From Streptomyces dysideae (GTDB lineage Bacteria; Actinomycetota; Actinomycetes; Streptomycetales; Streptomycetaceae), in the NCBI RefSeq assembly GCF_001514305.1, contig NZ_KQ949116.1:22665-86664 (forward strand): 64,000 nt of DNA, written 5' to 3'. This document shows, one piece after another, positions 17,452 through 27,055 of this stretch (position 1 is the first letter of the stretch; every line of letters begins with the position of its first letter). Below the pieces are notes generated by a model. That model had not been told where the DNA came from and did not search any database. It saw only the letters and a list, made by a program, of their open reading frames with translations. Made by a program: the position numbers and the translations under genes.

Positions 17452-18451
17452 ACGGCCGCCACCGCCTTCCGCCGCACCAGCACGATCAGGAACGGCACAC
17501 CGGCCAGCGCGGTCATGACGGCCACCGGCACCTCCGAGGGGCGTACTACGACGCGGCCGAGGACGTCCGCCAGCAGCAGCATCACCGGGCCGAGTAGTGC
17601 GGCCATGGGCAGCAGTTGGCGGTGGCCCGGCCCGACGAGCGCGCGGGCGATGTGCGGTACGGCGAGACCCGTGAAGGCGATGGGGCCGGCCGCGGCGACC
17701 GCGGCACCCGTCAGCACGATCGCGCCCAGGGCGCCCATCGCCCGCAGCAGCGCGACGTTGCGACCGAGGCCCCGGGCGATGTCATCGCCGAGCGCGAGCG
17801 CGTCCAGGCCGCGGGCCATGGCCAGCACCAGGAGCAGACCGGCGAGCAGGAACGGCCAGACCTGCCCGGCGATCGTGGCGTCCCGCCCGCTCAGTGAACC
17901 GACGTCCCAGAACCGGAACTCGTCCAGGGCCCGGGCGTTGGTGGTGAGAACGGCCGAGATGACGGAGGCGAGGACGCGTTCATCGCCGCCCCCGCCAGCG
18001 CCAGCTTCACCGGCGACGCACCACCGCGCTCGCTGCCGACGACGGCGTAGATGCTGACCACCGCGATCCCCGCGCCCACGAACGCGTACCTGACGTACCC
18101 GGTCAGGGTGTGCACCCCGAGAAAGGCGATGGCGAAGACGACGCCCAGGGAGGCGCCCTGACTGATACCCAGGATGCCGGGCTCGGCGATCGGGTTCCCA
18201 GTGATGCCCTGCAGAACCGTTCCGGCGACGGCGAGCGCGATGCCGGCCAGCACGCCGATGACCGTCCGCGGCACCCGCAACGACCGTACGACCTGGGCGT
18301 CGTCGCTGGCACCGCCGTGCAGCAGGGCGTCCCAGACCACCGAGGGAGGGACGGTACGGCTGCCGACCGCGAGGCTCAACAGTACGGCCAGCAACAAGAG
18401 GAGAAAGGCGACGGCCAGCCCTCCGGCACGGCGTCCTACGACTCCCGACAT
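17448..18451 (-). pseudogene. FecCD-type siderophore permease (first subunit), single frameshift
   Basis: From ATG 18451 (GGGAGAAGG upstream) the protein runs normally through LRVPRTVIGVLAGIALAVAG and TGNPIAEPGILGISQGASLG to LALAGAAMNA at about 17983. There the frame must shift by one base to continue VLASVISAVLTTNARALDEF and reach the natural end at 17448. A one-base loss after AACGC explains it. With correction the subunit would be ~334 residues with 8-10 membrane helices. The neighbours are far more damaged, so this is more likely real decay than a read error. Confidence 0.8.
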
Positions 18452-18469
18452 GCACCTTCTCCCCATCAA

Positions 18470-18488
18470 TTAGCCAAGGCATACCTAA
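18470..18488 (-). promoter_or_regulatory. Iron box (DmdR/DtxR-type operator)
   Basis: TTAGCCAAGGCATACCTAA matches the 19-bp iron box consensus TTAGGTTAGGCTAACCTAA at 14-15 positions. It lies 19 bp upstream of the first siderophore permease start. It shows the operon was iron-repressed when intact. Confidence 0.8.
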
Positions 18489-18680
18489 GAGTGCGGTGTG
18501 CGGGAAGGACGGCTTCCGCGGGTACGGCGAAGCACCGGCATGGCTGGAATCATTCAAGGGCGGGGCGACGCTTTGCTCAGGCCTTGCCCGGAGCCCGAAA
18601 CCTCCCCTGACCGACATCCGCGCCACAACACCGGCACGGCACCTCGACCCACCGCGCTGAAGCTGGCATCGTAAACCCGC

Positions 18681-20726
18681 ATGAAGCGGACAGAATCCGG
18701 GCAAAGCGTGAGATCGGTGCGCTGGAGGCTCGTGCTGGCCAGCACCACCATGCTCTTCGTCGAGCTGGCGCTGATCAGATGGGCCGGCGCCAACGTCGTC
18801 CACCTCAGCTACTTCTCGAACTTCATCCTGCTGGGGTCGTTCCTCGGCATCGGCATCGGGTTCCTGATCCCCGCCGCGCGCGGCCAGTGGCTCAAACGCT
18901 GGACACCGATCCCGCTCGCGCTTCTCGTCATCCTGGTACGCGAGTATCCGGTGCAGGTGCGTCAGAGCAGCGGCGAGGTCATCTACTTCACCGCCGTGAA
19001 GACCACCGGCCTGCCCGAGTGGGTGACGCTGCCGGCCATCTTCCTGCTGACCGCAGTGATCATGGCCGGGATCGGCAAGATCACCGCCGATCTCTTCCGC
19101 CAGCTTCCCTCACTCGACGCCTACCGCTACGACCTGCTGGGCAGCCTCACCGGCTCGGCGTCCTTCGCCCTGCTGTCCTGGCTGCGCGCCCCGTCGGTCG
19201 TCTGGGGCGTACTCGCCGCCGCGGCACTGCTGATCGTCGGCGGACGGCGCAACACCCTGCTGTACGGCATCCCCCTCACGGCGATGGTCGCCGCGCTGTT
19301 CATGGAGTCGACGGCGCCCGGCATCTCCTGGTCGCCCTACTACAAGATCGAGCTCAAACCCTCGACGACCAGCACCCGGACGTACCACATCTCCGCCAAT
19401 GGCGTCCCGCACCAGAGCACCGCTCCGCTCCCGGTGCTTCTGCGGGAGAACTCGCCCTACCGGCAGGCATACGACCAGACACCCCGCAACCCGCACAAGC
19501 GCGTGCTGGTCATCGGGGCCGGCAACGGCAATGACGTCGCGGTCGCGCTGGCGCAGGGAGCGGAGCGTGTGGACGCGGTCGAGATCGACCCCCGGCTGCA
19601 GCAGATCGGTGCACAGTTTCACCCCGCGAACCCGTACGACGACCCCAGGGTGCACGCGTACATCAACGACGGACGGGCCTTCCTGGAGCGGACGAACGCC
19701 AAGTACGACCTCATCGTCCTGGCGCTGCCGGACTCGCTGACGCTGGTGGCCGGCGCGAGCAATCTGCGCCTGGAGAGCTATCTGTTCACCCAGCAGGCGT
19801 TCGAGGCCGCGCGCGATCACCTGGCGCCGAACGGCGCGTTCGCCATGTACAACTACTACCGGCAGAGCTGGCTGGTCGACCGCTTCGCCGGCTCCCTCGA
19901 CGACATCTACGGCCACGCCCCCTGCATGACGACGTTCAACAGGAACGCCGCCGTGCTGGTGGCCGGGATGACGCCCGCCGACCAGTCCTGCGAGCAGATC
20001 TGGCGGCCCAGCGGCGCGGTCCCGGCGGCCGCGACCGATGACCACCCCTTCCCATATCTGCTCCACCGGAACATTCCCACGCTCTACCTGGGCGCGCTGG
20101 GCGCGATCCTGCTGGTGACGCTCCTGTCGGTGCGCCTGACCGGGGTTCGCATCCGACGCACGTTCCGCTACACCGACATGTTCCTGCTGGGCGCGGCCTT
20201 CATGCTGCTCGAAACGAAGAACGTGATCGGCTTCGCGCTCTACTTCGGTACGACCTGGCTGGTCAACGCCCTCGTCTTCTTCGGCGTCCTGCTCTCCGTC
20301 CTCGCGGCGGTCGAGGTCCGGCGCAGGCTGCGGCGGGTCAACCAACTGTTGCTGCAGCTCATGCTCTTCGGCTCCCTCGCGGTGGCCTGGCTCGTCCCGG
20401 CGCAGGCCGTGCTCTCGCTGCCTTTCGCCGGAAGGCTCGCCGCCGCCATCGCCCTGGCCTTCGCCCCGATCTTCTGTGCCAACCTCATCTTCTCGGACCG
20501 CCTGGCGCTCGCCCCGGACCCGACCTCCGCGTTCGGCGCGAATCTGCTGGGCGCGCTGACCGGGGGTGCGCTCGAGTACCTGGCCCTGGTGACGGGCTAT
20601 CACGCACTGCTGCTGGTCGTCGCCATGCTGTACCTGGGGGCATACGTCGCCATGCGCCTGGCCGGGCGCGGGCCGGGCGCGCAGGCCACGCGGGTGCCGG
20701 ACAAGACAGTGGCCGTCAACACCTGA
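18681..20726 (+). CDS. Membrane-embedded spermidine-synthase-like protein
   Basis: 681 residues in three parts. Residues ~15-205 form several membrane helices. Residues ~235-445 form a Rossmann domain like spermidine synthases, with RVLVIGAGNGNDVAVALAQG (SAM-site motif I, ~273), AVEIDPRLQQIG and YDLIVLALPDSLT. Residues ~460-660 form a further helical bundle. Such fusions are widespread in bacteria and mostly uncharacterised. They may make or move a polyamine-like compound, but this is inference. No clear RBS precedes the ATG. It is flanked by the iron-transport remnant and an IS remnant, with no obvious operon partner. Confidence 0.8.
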   Translation: MKRTESGQSVRSVRWRLVLASTTMLFVELALIRWAGANVVHLSYFSNFILLGSFLGIGIGFLIPAARGQWLKRWTPIPLALLVILVREYPVQVRQSSGEVIYFTAVKTTGLPEWVTLPAIFLLTAVIMAGIGKITADLFRQLPSLDAYRYDLLGSLTGSASFALLSWLRAPSVVWGVLAAAALLIVGGRRNTLLYGIPLTAMVAALFMESTAPGISWSPYYKIELKPSTTSTRTYHISANGVPHQSTAPLPVLLRENSPYRQAYDQTPRNPHKRVLVIGAGNGNDVAVALAQGAERVDAVEIDPRLQQIGAQFHPANPYDDPRVHAYINDGRAFLERTNAKYDLIVLALPDSLTLVAGASNLRLESYLFTQQAFEAARDHLAPNGAFAMYNYYRQSWLVDRFAGSLDDIYGHAPCMTTFNRNAAVLVAGMTPADQSCEQIWRPSGAVPAAATDDHPFPYLLHRNIPTLYLGALGAILLVTLLSVRLTGVRIRRTFRYTDMFLLGAAFMLLETKNVIGFALYFGTTWLVNALVFFGVLLSVLAAVEVRRRLRRVNQLLLQLMLFGSLAVAWLVPAQAVLSLPFAGRLAAAIALAFAPIFCANLIFSDRLALAPDPTSAFGANLLGALTGGALEYLALVTGYHALLLVVAMLYLGAYVAMRLAGRGPGAQATRVPDKTVAVNT

Positions 20727-20749
20727 GGGTTGTCTGATCTCTGGCGTGG

Positions 20750-21589
20750 TCAGGGTGTGGCCGACTGCCGTGAGGGCCGGTCGTCCACCCGCCGAGGTTG
20801 AGGTTGTGCAGGCGGGCGATACCACGCATGGCGTGGTGGACCCCGCCGCCTTTGAGCCGGCAATCTCACAGGATTTCTCCAGCACTTCATGCGGGCGAAG
20901 ACGTGCTCGACGCGTGCTCGGACTTGCTTGTGGGACGTGTTGTGCGCTTCCTCCCAGGCGGGCAGTTCCTCGCCCTTGCGGCGGCGGTGCGGCATCACCA
21001 GGCCGGTGCCCGGACAGCCGCCGTCCGCGATCGTGGTGGTCTTCCCGACGGCGTCCTTCGCCCCGGATTCCGCGCACGCCTTGCAGTCGTTGCGGTTGCC
21101 GGGCAGCGGCCGGCCCTCCACGCGCAGGCGCGTGTCGGCATCGATGACGACCTGATGGTTGGTGGAGTACCGGTAGTTCTTCGACTGCTCGGCCACCGAG
21201 TGGTCGCGGGTGGGGACCAGGGTGCCGTCCACGATGAGCACGGTGTCCTTGCGGAACCGCTGACGCGGATGGAGCGCAAGCATCGGCCCGAGCCCGTCGA
21301 TGATGCGGTTCGCGGCGGACCTCGACACCCCGAACAATGGCACGAGTTGGCGCATCGTCAAGTTCGTGCGCCAGTATGCCGCGACCAACAACACCTGGTC
21401 CTCCAACAGCAGGCTCCACGGCCCTCCCCGCCGCACCTCGTCGGCGCCCTCACGCCGCAGCTCGGTCACCAACTTGCCGAAGCAGCGCGGGCTCAGCCCG
21501 GTGAACGGAGTTATCCAGGACGGCTCCGGCTCCGACGCCGTGATCACACCAGCCACAACAAGATCATCCCATCCGGGCCCGGCGGCCAA
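20750..21589 (-). pseudogene. IS5-family transposase, inactivated
   Basis: The DDE transposase reads normally: HTH-like RQLVPLFGVSRSAANRIIDG, first D in VLIVDGTLVPTRD, second in IADGGCPGTG, and RARVEHVFARMKCW. There, near 20892, the frame breaks. The remaining conserved tail (CRLKGGGVHHAMRGIARLHN) is in another frame, and an in-frame TGA also lies before it. The element is thus doubly disabled. Terminal inverted repeats could not be recognised next to 20727 or 21600. It separates the spermidine-synthase-like gene from the Sel1-like gene. Confidence 0.85.
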
Positions 21590-21643
21590 CGGTCAAGGGA
21601 TAATCTCTACCTTCTTTCGGCGGAGCGGGAGGCCAGGCGGACG

Positions 21644-22360
21644 ATGGACGCAGAGTCGACGGACAGACCTGAACTCCCCTACCCCGGACTGGAGGTGGCC
21701 GCCGACGCGGGCGAGATCAACGCCGTCTACCGCTTCGGGCTCCTGCTGCGGGAAGCAGGTGAGGAGGAGAGGGCCGACATCCGGTACATGCGTGCCGTCG
21801 AGCCGAACTCACCTGGCGAGCCTCATGTGCTGGGCATGCTCTTCTGCGCAGACGGAGACCATGCCGAAGCGGAGGTGTGGTGGCGTCGGGCCGCCGAACT
21901 CGGCAATCCCCGGGCCGCCTTCTACCTCGGGGCAGTGCTCAGCGAGCGCGGCGAGACTGCCGAGGCCGAACCCTGGCTTCGCCAGGCGGCCGAGGGCGAT
22001 GACCCAGATGGCGCCGGCAACTACGGAGTCCTGCTCCGTGACCGTGGGGACCACCTCGGGGCCGAGACCTGGTTCCGGCGCGCCGCCGAAGCCGGAAACG
22101 CCCACGGTGCGGTACTGCTCGGCCTCCTGCTCCGTGACCGCGGGGACCTTGACGAGGCTGAGATCTTGTTCCGCGGGGCCGCCGACGCCGGAGACGATGA
22201 TGCCGCCAACAATCTCGGACGCCTGCTTGTAGAACGCGGCGACCTCGACGAGGGCGAGAACTGGTTCCGCCGGTCGGCCGAGGCCGGCAACCCCGTCGCG
22301 GCCGAAAATCTCCGGACTCTCCGGGCCGAGCGCAAACGACGCTGGTGGCGTCGCCGCTGA
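21644..22360 (+). CDS. Sel1/TPR-repeat protein
   Basis: 238 residues starting at ATG 21644. The protein consists of about six 35-residue helical repeats of Sel1/TPR type, each with AE-xx-W-RxAAEAG-xxA/GA-xx-LG-LL-xxRGD (for example AETWFRRAAEAGNAHGAVLL). It is very acidic except for the C-terminal RKRRWWRRR. Such proteins act as soluble scaffolds. The near-identical repeats hint at recent repeat amplification. No partner gene is evident. Confidence 0.8.
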   Translation: MDAESTDRPELPYPGLEVAADAGEINAVYRFGLLLREAGEEERADIRYMRAVEPNSPGEPHVLGMLFCADGDHAEAEVWWRRAAELGNPRAAFYLGAVLSERGETAEAEPWLRQAAEGDDPDGAGNYGVLLRDRGDHLGAETWFRRAAEAGNAHGAVLLGLLLRDRGDLDEAEILFRGAADAGDDDAANNLGRLLVERGDLDEGENWFRRSAEAGNPVAAENLRTLRAERKRRWWRRR

Positions 22361-22439
22361 GGCTCCTGCCATGGGTCAGCAGCATGCCAATCGACAGGCA
22401 GGGCTGATCGGCGGCTCACGGCTGCCCGTAGTCCCGTGG

Positions 22440-22539
22440 TGAACCTCGGTCCAGGAGTTCACCGGCAGCGACATCGCCTGGGTGAACAACCTCTGCATCC
22501 GGGACGGCGAGAAGATCGCCGGAGTTCCGGACTGCTGAC
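22440..22539 (+). pseudogene. Unidentified gene tail
   Basis: After an in-frame TGA, 32 codons with good bias read SVQEFTGSDIAWVNNLCIRD and end in GVPDC before a stop. It looks like the C-terminus of a lost protein. Family not recognised. Confidence 0.3.
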
Positions 22540-22558
22540 GCATGCAGAGGGCGGGGGG

Positions 22559-24247
22559 TCAGTCCGTCGGTGTCCAGCAACCGCCCTCGGCCGTGGTGCC
22601 GGCGGTCGTGTCGAGGCGGCAGAAGCAGGACGCCTCGATCGGGACGTCGGCCAGCGCGGCCGCGATGCGCAGCTGTTGGGCCACGATCCGGGCCTCCCCC
22701 GTCTTGCCCGTGCGGACCAGGCACTCGTGCAGCCCGTGCAGGACCCAGACGTTGCCGGGGTGCTGCAGGGCGCGTGGGAGTGTGTCGTCGAGGCCGAGGT
22801 CGGCGCGGTAGACCGCCTCGGCCTCCGCGATGCGCCCCTGTTCGAGGAGGAGGGCGCCGTAGGCGTGCCGGGTGGGCTGCATCCAGCCCCATGGCTCGTC
22901 GTAGGGAAGGTTGTCGTCCAGGTCGATCGACCGTTCCAGCGCGGCGAAGGCGGCGTCGTGGTTGCCCTTGCGGTACTCCAGTTCGCCGTCGAGCATCGCT
23001 GCGGCGATCGTGAGGATGTCGGCGCAGGTGTTGTTGAACAGCATGCGGGAGTCGGGGACCCGGGCCAGCGCCTCGTGGAACAGGCGGCGTTCCGTCTCCG
23101 CCTCGGTGATGCGGTGGGTCGCCGAGAGGGCGACGCCGCGGGCGTAGTGGAGCATCGCGGTCGTCACGCAGTACAGCCTTGGGTCGGCGGGCATCGGCAG
23201 CCGCAGGATGTCCGGCCAGCGGCCGAAACGGATCAGGACGTGCACCCGCATGGCGAGGAAGCCCTCCAGCCAGTCGGCCATGGGCGGGCTCTCGACGCGG
23301 AGCAGTTCCTCCGGGATGGACGCCTCGAGTTGCTCCGCGGTCTCCAGCGCGATCTGCGACTGGCCGAGGAACATCGCGCCGTAGATCTTGAAGTGGTAGT
23401 TGTGCGAGCGGTACAGGGTGTAGAAGTTCATCGCTCCGGCGCGTGCGCGGTACTTCTCGTCGGCTGCGATAGCCGTGCTGTTGTCCGACACCACGCGCCG
23501 GTAGTCGCCGCAGAGCACCTCCAGGTGCGAGGGCATGTGGTGGAGGTGGCCGGCGTCGGGGACGAGGCCGCGGAGCCGGTCCGCGACGGACAGGGCCGCC
23601 TCGGGGGTCGGGGACATCTCCATCAGGTGGATGTACAGGTGGACGAGGCCGGGGTGTGTTCTTCCGGCGTCGGTGGCGAGCGCGCGGTCCAGTACGGCCT
23701 TGGCCGCCAGTGTGCGGGCACCCTCGGCCGGCTCGCCGGTCCGCAGGTCCCACAGCTGCCAGGGCGTGAGGTTCATCAGCGCGTCGGCATACAGGGTGGC
23801 GATGTCCAGGTCGTCGGGGGCGAGTTCGTGGACGGCGCGCATGCTGTCGGCGTAGGGGGCGTTCCACACCGCGCAGTCGTCCACGGGCTTGGACTGGGGG
23901 TAGCGGGCGCGCAGGGCGCCGATCAGTGCCTGCTCGACGGGGGTGGCGCCGGCGGCCTTCTCGTGGGCCAGTTCCACGGCGGCGTGAGTGCGGTCGACGG
24001 TGCGGGCCAGGTCCTGGTCGTCGAAGAACTCCCAGGGTTTGTTGTAGTTCGGGCCGAGCGCGTAGGCGATCCCCCAGTGGGCCATGGCGCAGTCGGGATC
24101 GGCCTCGGCCGCGGTTTGGAAGCAGGCGACGGCCTCTTCGTGGTGGAAGGCGTACGTCCAGTTCAGCCCGCGGTCGAACCAGAGCTGGGCCTCGGCGGAG
24201 GATGTCGTCACGGGTCGGCTGTGCGGGCCGAGGTCGTAGTACTCCAT
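22559..24247 (-). CDS. Tetratricopeptide-repeat protein
   Basis: 562 residues from ATG 24247 (GGAGAG upstream). The helical-repeat architecture starts LWFDRGLNWTYAFHHEEAVA and AAEADPDCAMAHWGIAYALG, typical of a conserved bacterial TPR family. A histidine-rich segment HLYIHLMEMSPTPEAA with HLHHMPSHLEVLCGDYRRV (residues ~205-260) could bind a metal. No signal peptide. The function of this family is unknown to me; TPR folds imply protein interactions. Downstream of it in the same direction lies only a gene fragment on the other strand. Confidence 0.8.
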   Translation of the reverse strand: MEYYDLGPHSRPVTTSSAEAQLWFDRGLNWTYAFHHEEAVACFQTAAEADPDCAMAHWGIAYALGPNYNKPWEFFDDQDLARTVDRTHAAVELAHEKAAGATPVEQALIGALRARYPQSKPVDDCAVWNAPYADSMRAVHELAPDDLDIATLYADALMNLTPWQLWDLRTGEPAEGARTLAAKAVLDRALATDAGRTHPGLVHLYIHLMEMSPTPEAALSVADRLRGLVPDAGHLHHMPSHLEVLCGDYRRVVSDNSTAIAADEKYRARAGAMNFYTLYRSHNYHFKIYGAMFLGQSQIALETAEQLEASIPEELLRVESPPMADWLEGFLAMRVHVLIRFGRWPDILRLPMPADPRLYCVTTAMLHYARGVALSATHRITEAETERRLFHEALARVPDSRMLFNNTCADILTIAAAMLDGELEYRKGNHDAAFAALERSIDLDDNLPYDEPWGWMQPTRHAYGALLLEQGRIAEAEAVYRADLGLDDTLPRALQHPGNVWVLHGLHECLVRTGKTGEARIVAQQLRIAAALADVPIEASCFCRLDTTAGTTAEGGCWTPTD

Positions 24248-24377
24248 GAGTCTCTCCTGCCTGTGTGCCCGGTGGGGCGGGTGCCCGGGGAGATGATGGC
24301 CCAACGGTAGGTGCCGTGCACGGGCGACGTGCAGGGCGTACGGAGGCATTCACCGGCCTGGCACAGGCCCGAGCCGG

Positions 24378-24830
24378 TCAGCTCGTCAGACCTGCGGCGA
24401 TCGTGGCCCCCAGCCCCCAGCACGCCTCGATGTCCGCCTTGCCCGGCTCGCCGGTCACGGTCACCGCTTCGGCCGCGCGGCGCCAGCCGAGGCCCGTCGT
24501 GATCGACTCGATGCCCCGTACCGCGCCCGTGACGTCGTTTCCGCCGTGCACGTAGAAGCCGAAGGGGCGGCCGCGCGTCGAGTCGAGGCAGGGATAGTAG
24601 ACCTGGTCGAAGAAGTGCTTGAGGGCGCCGGACATGTAGCCGAGGTTCGCCGGGGTGCCGAGCAGGTATCCGTCGGCTTCCAGAACGTCGGACGCGGTGG
24701 CGGCGAGCGCTGCCCGCCGTATCACCCGGACGCCTTCGATGTCGGGGTCGGTCGCCCCGGACACGACGGCCTCCAGCATCGCCTGGCAGTTGGGCGAGGG
24801 CGTGTGATGAACGATCAGCAGGACGGACAC
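24378..24830 (-). CDS. Flavodoxin-like FMN-dependent oxidoreductase
   Basis: 150 residues from GTG 24830. It has a flavodoxin fold: VSVLLIVHHTPSPNCQAMLE (phosphate-binding loop), LEADGYLLGTPANLGYMSGA and the FMN-ring loop GFYVHGGNDVTGAVRGIE. It matches flavodoxin/NAD(P)H-dependent FMN reductase-like proteins. The stop lies about 130 bases before the start of the TPR gene, which runs the same way. Electron partner unknown. Confidence 0.8.
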   Translation of the reverse strand: MSVLLIVHHTPSPNCQAMLEAVVSGATDPDIEGVRVIRRAALAATASDVLEADGYLLGTPANLGYMSGALKHFFDQVYYPCLDSTRGRPFGFYVHGGNDVTGAVRGIESITTGLGWRRAAEAVTVTGEPGKADIEACWGLGATIAAGLTS

Positions 24831-24970
24831 ATCCCCGAACCCTGCCGTGGCGTGCCCGCGGCCGCAAGTCCGGGCTGCGGGCACGCCCTGTGTCCGGGTG
24901 GCATGACGCGAAGCGGCGCTCGGTCCGGCGGGGGCAGGTCCGAGCGCCGCTTCTGGCGTTGCCGGGCGCG

Positions 24971-26932
24971 TCACATGGAGCGGCGCCGCGTGCGCAGGAG
25001 CAGGACGAGGCCTGCGCTCACCAGGACCGCTCCGGCCGCCGCGGGCCACAGCTTCGCGCCCGTGTCGGCGAGTCCGCCCTGGACCGCCTGCGGTTCGGTC
25101 TGCGGGGCGGCGCCGACGTCGTCCCCGCCGTCGGCAGGCGCCTGCGTGGGGGTGCCCGCGGTGTCGGGCTCGTCGTTCGCCGAGTCGTCGCCCTGGCCCG
25201 CCGGGGCTGCGGAGTTCTGGGCGGGCGTGGGCGTGGCGTAGATCTTCGGTTCCTCGGCGGCCGCTGCGTCGGGGGCGTCGTCACCGGTCGGCTCGAGGGC
25301 CGGCGAGTCGTCCGCCGGCGGCGTCTGCTCGCCGTTGTCCTTGCCCGGGTCCTGGCCACCGTCGTTGTTGCCGGGGTCCTGGCCGTCGTTACCGCCCGGC
25401 GGGGTGCCGGGGTTTTCGGTGGGGTCGTCGGTCGGCTGCTGCGTCGGCTCCTCGGTCGGGTCCGGGGCGGGGCCCTCGTCGGCACCGGCGCCGCACTTCC
25501 GGCCGTCGTTGATGCAGTCCACCATCTCCCCCATCAGGTCCTCTTCGAAGACGTTGATGAAGTCGCCGTGGTCCGTGACCGGCTTGTGCAGCTGCTCGGG
25601 GAAGGAGTCCACCGCGAACAGGGGGGTCGTCCGGCCGCCGTCCTGAAGACTCGGGGCGTCGACGTCGTAGACGATGCGCTGCACCAGCTGCGGAATGGCC
25701 TGGAAGCCGCTCGGGCAGTTGCCGGCGGCGTCGGCGAACGCCACGTGGGTGCGGTGGTTGGCGCTGTCGATGTTGCTGCCGTCCCAGCAGCTCTGGAACT
25801 TGAACGTGCGCACCACGTCGCTGCCCTTGGGGCACAGCGGGTACTTGTCCTTGAGCTGCCGGTCCTCGAAGCCGGTGCAGCTCCAGGAGGCGTTGGCGTT
25901 GGCGGTGCCGTTGACGAACGCCTTGGCGTCGCCGGTGATGATGCGCAGCAGGCGGGGCATGGCCGTGACGTCGCCGTTCGGGCTGCCCACGAAGGTCAGC
26001 GTGACCTGCCGGGGCGTGACGATCTCACCGGCGTTGCCCTCGATGCCGCCGCCGGGAGCGTTGGCGTCCTGCTCCTGGGTGCCGTTCTGCAGCCGCAGAA
26101 CGGGCCAGTAGTACGTGGACTTGTCGCCTTGGTCCACACAGCTCGTGTCGGCCGCGGCGAGGTCGTCGTCGCTCGCGAAGGCGTCGTTGCTCTGGTTGCC
26201 GATGTAGTCGTGGAAGTGGTGGGCGCCGTTGGTGACACCGGGGGCGACGATCACGTTGTCGGAGTTGAACAGGCCCTGCTCGTTCACTCCGCAACTGGTG
26301 GTGAAGGTGCCGCGGGAGGCGTTCTTGCCCTGTCGCGGGTTCTGCGCGTTGGGCTGGACCGTGGTGATGTCCGTGTAGTCCGCGGCCACGGGACCGTTGC
26401 CGGCCTGGCCGCCGTTTCCGTTGCCGTTCTGAGCGGCGTCGCCGCCGTTGTCCCCGGCGTTCGTCTCGTTGCCGGAAGCGCGCAGCGTGCAGGCCGCGAG
26501 AGCCTCGAGTCCCTCCGGGCGGTCGCCCGCGCCGTCGATGGCTATCGCTATGCGCTCGATCGTCGCGGCCCGCTTGTCCTTCAGCGGGTTCATGATCGAG
26601 TTGTCGACGAACCCGGCGTCCTGCTGCGCGGCCTGTGCCGACTCCTGCAGCCGCTGGTAGGCCTCCGTGATCTGCTGGTCGAGGAGGGCGAGTTCCCGGT
26701 CTACGTCGGCCTTCGCCCCGTCGGGCACCGTCGTCAGCCGGCTGCCCACGTCCGGGCAGTCGATCGTGGCGGCGCCGGGGGCCTGACCGCCCGATGCGCC
26801 GCCTGCGCCGCCTTCGGTCGCGGAGGCGTAGACGTTCGCCGCTACCAGTCCCCCTCCGCCCAACATCAGCGCGACTGCTGCAAAAGTCGCGCGCCGTCTG
26901 CCCGTTGGGCGTCTGCGCGAGGTGCGTGTCAC
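24971..26932 (-). CDS. Cell-wall-anchored DUF1996 protein (LAxTG sorting signal)
   Basis: 653 residues from GTG 26932, six bases after AGGAGT; ATG 26950 is possible but lacks an RBS. An arginine-rich signal peptide ends near VYASATEGG. Residues ~190-480 are a DUF1996 domain with HHFHDYIGNQSNDAF and CWDGSNIDSANHRTHVAF, a fold seen in secreted fungal and actinobacterial proteins. A ~150-residue Pro/Thr/Glu/Gly/Asp stalk follows. The C-terminus has the class E sortase signal LADTG, a hydrophobic helix and RTRRRSM. It is therefore displayed on the cell wall. The activity of DUF1996 is unknown. Confidence 0.88.
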   Translation of the reverse strand: MTRTSRRRPTGRRRATFAAVALMLGGGGLVAANVYASATEGGAGGASGGQAPGAATIDCPDVGSRLTTVPDGAKADVDRELALLDQQITEAYQRLQESAQAAQQDAGFVDNSIMNPLKDKRAATIERIAIAIDGAGDRPEGLEALAACTLRASGNETNAGDNGGDAAQNGNGNGGQAGNGPVAADYTDITTVQPNAQNPRQGKNASRGTFTTSCGVNEQGLFNSDNVIVAPGVTNGAHHFHDYIGNQSNDAFASDDDLAAADTSCVDQGDKSTYYWPVLRLQNGTQEQDANAPGGGIEGNAGEIVTPRQVTLTFVGSPNGDVTAMPRLLRIITGDAKAFVNGTANANASWSCTGFEDRQLKDKYPLCPKGSDVVRTFKFQSCWDGSNIDSANHRTHVAFADAAGNCPSGFQAIPQLVQRIVYDVDAPSLQDGGRTTPLFAVDSFPEQLHKPVTDHGDFINVFEEDLMGEMVDCINDGRKCGAGADEGPAPDPTEEPTQQPTDDPTENPGTPPGGNDGQDPGNNDGGQDPGKDNGEQTPPADDSPALEPTGDDAPDAAAAEEPKIYATPTPAQNSAAPAGQGDDSANDEPDTAGTPTQAPADGGDDVGAAPQTEPQAVQGGLADTGAKLWPAAAGAVLVSAGLVLLLRTRRRSM

Positions 26933-27055
26933 GGAACTACTCCTACGCATCGTGGTCGGCTCGGCATGGATTCCCCCCGCCCCATACGGAGCTCACCCCT
27001 CGTGTGTTCAAACGCCTCACGGATTCATGGAATTTTCTCAGGATGCCCGGGAATC

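Noticed and set aside
20727..21620. Terminal inverted repeats of the IS5 element
   Set aside because: GGGTTGTCTGATCTCT on the left has no convincing partner on the right, so no IS boundaries are claimed.
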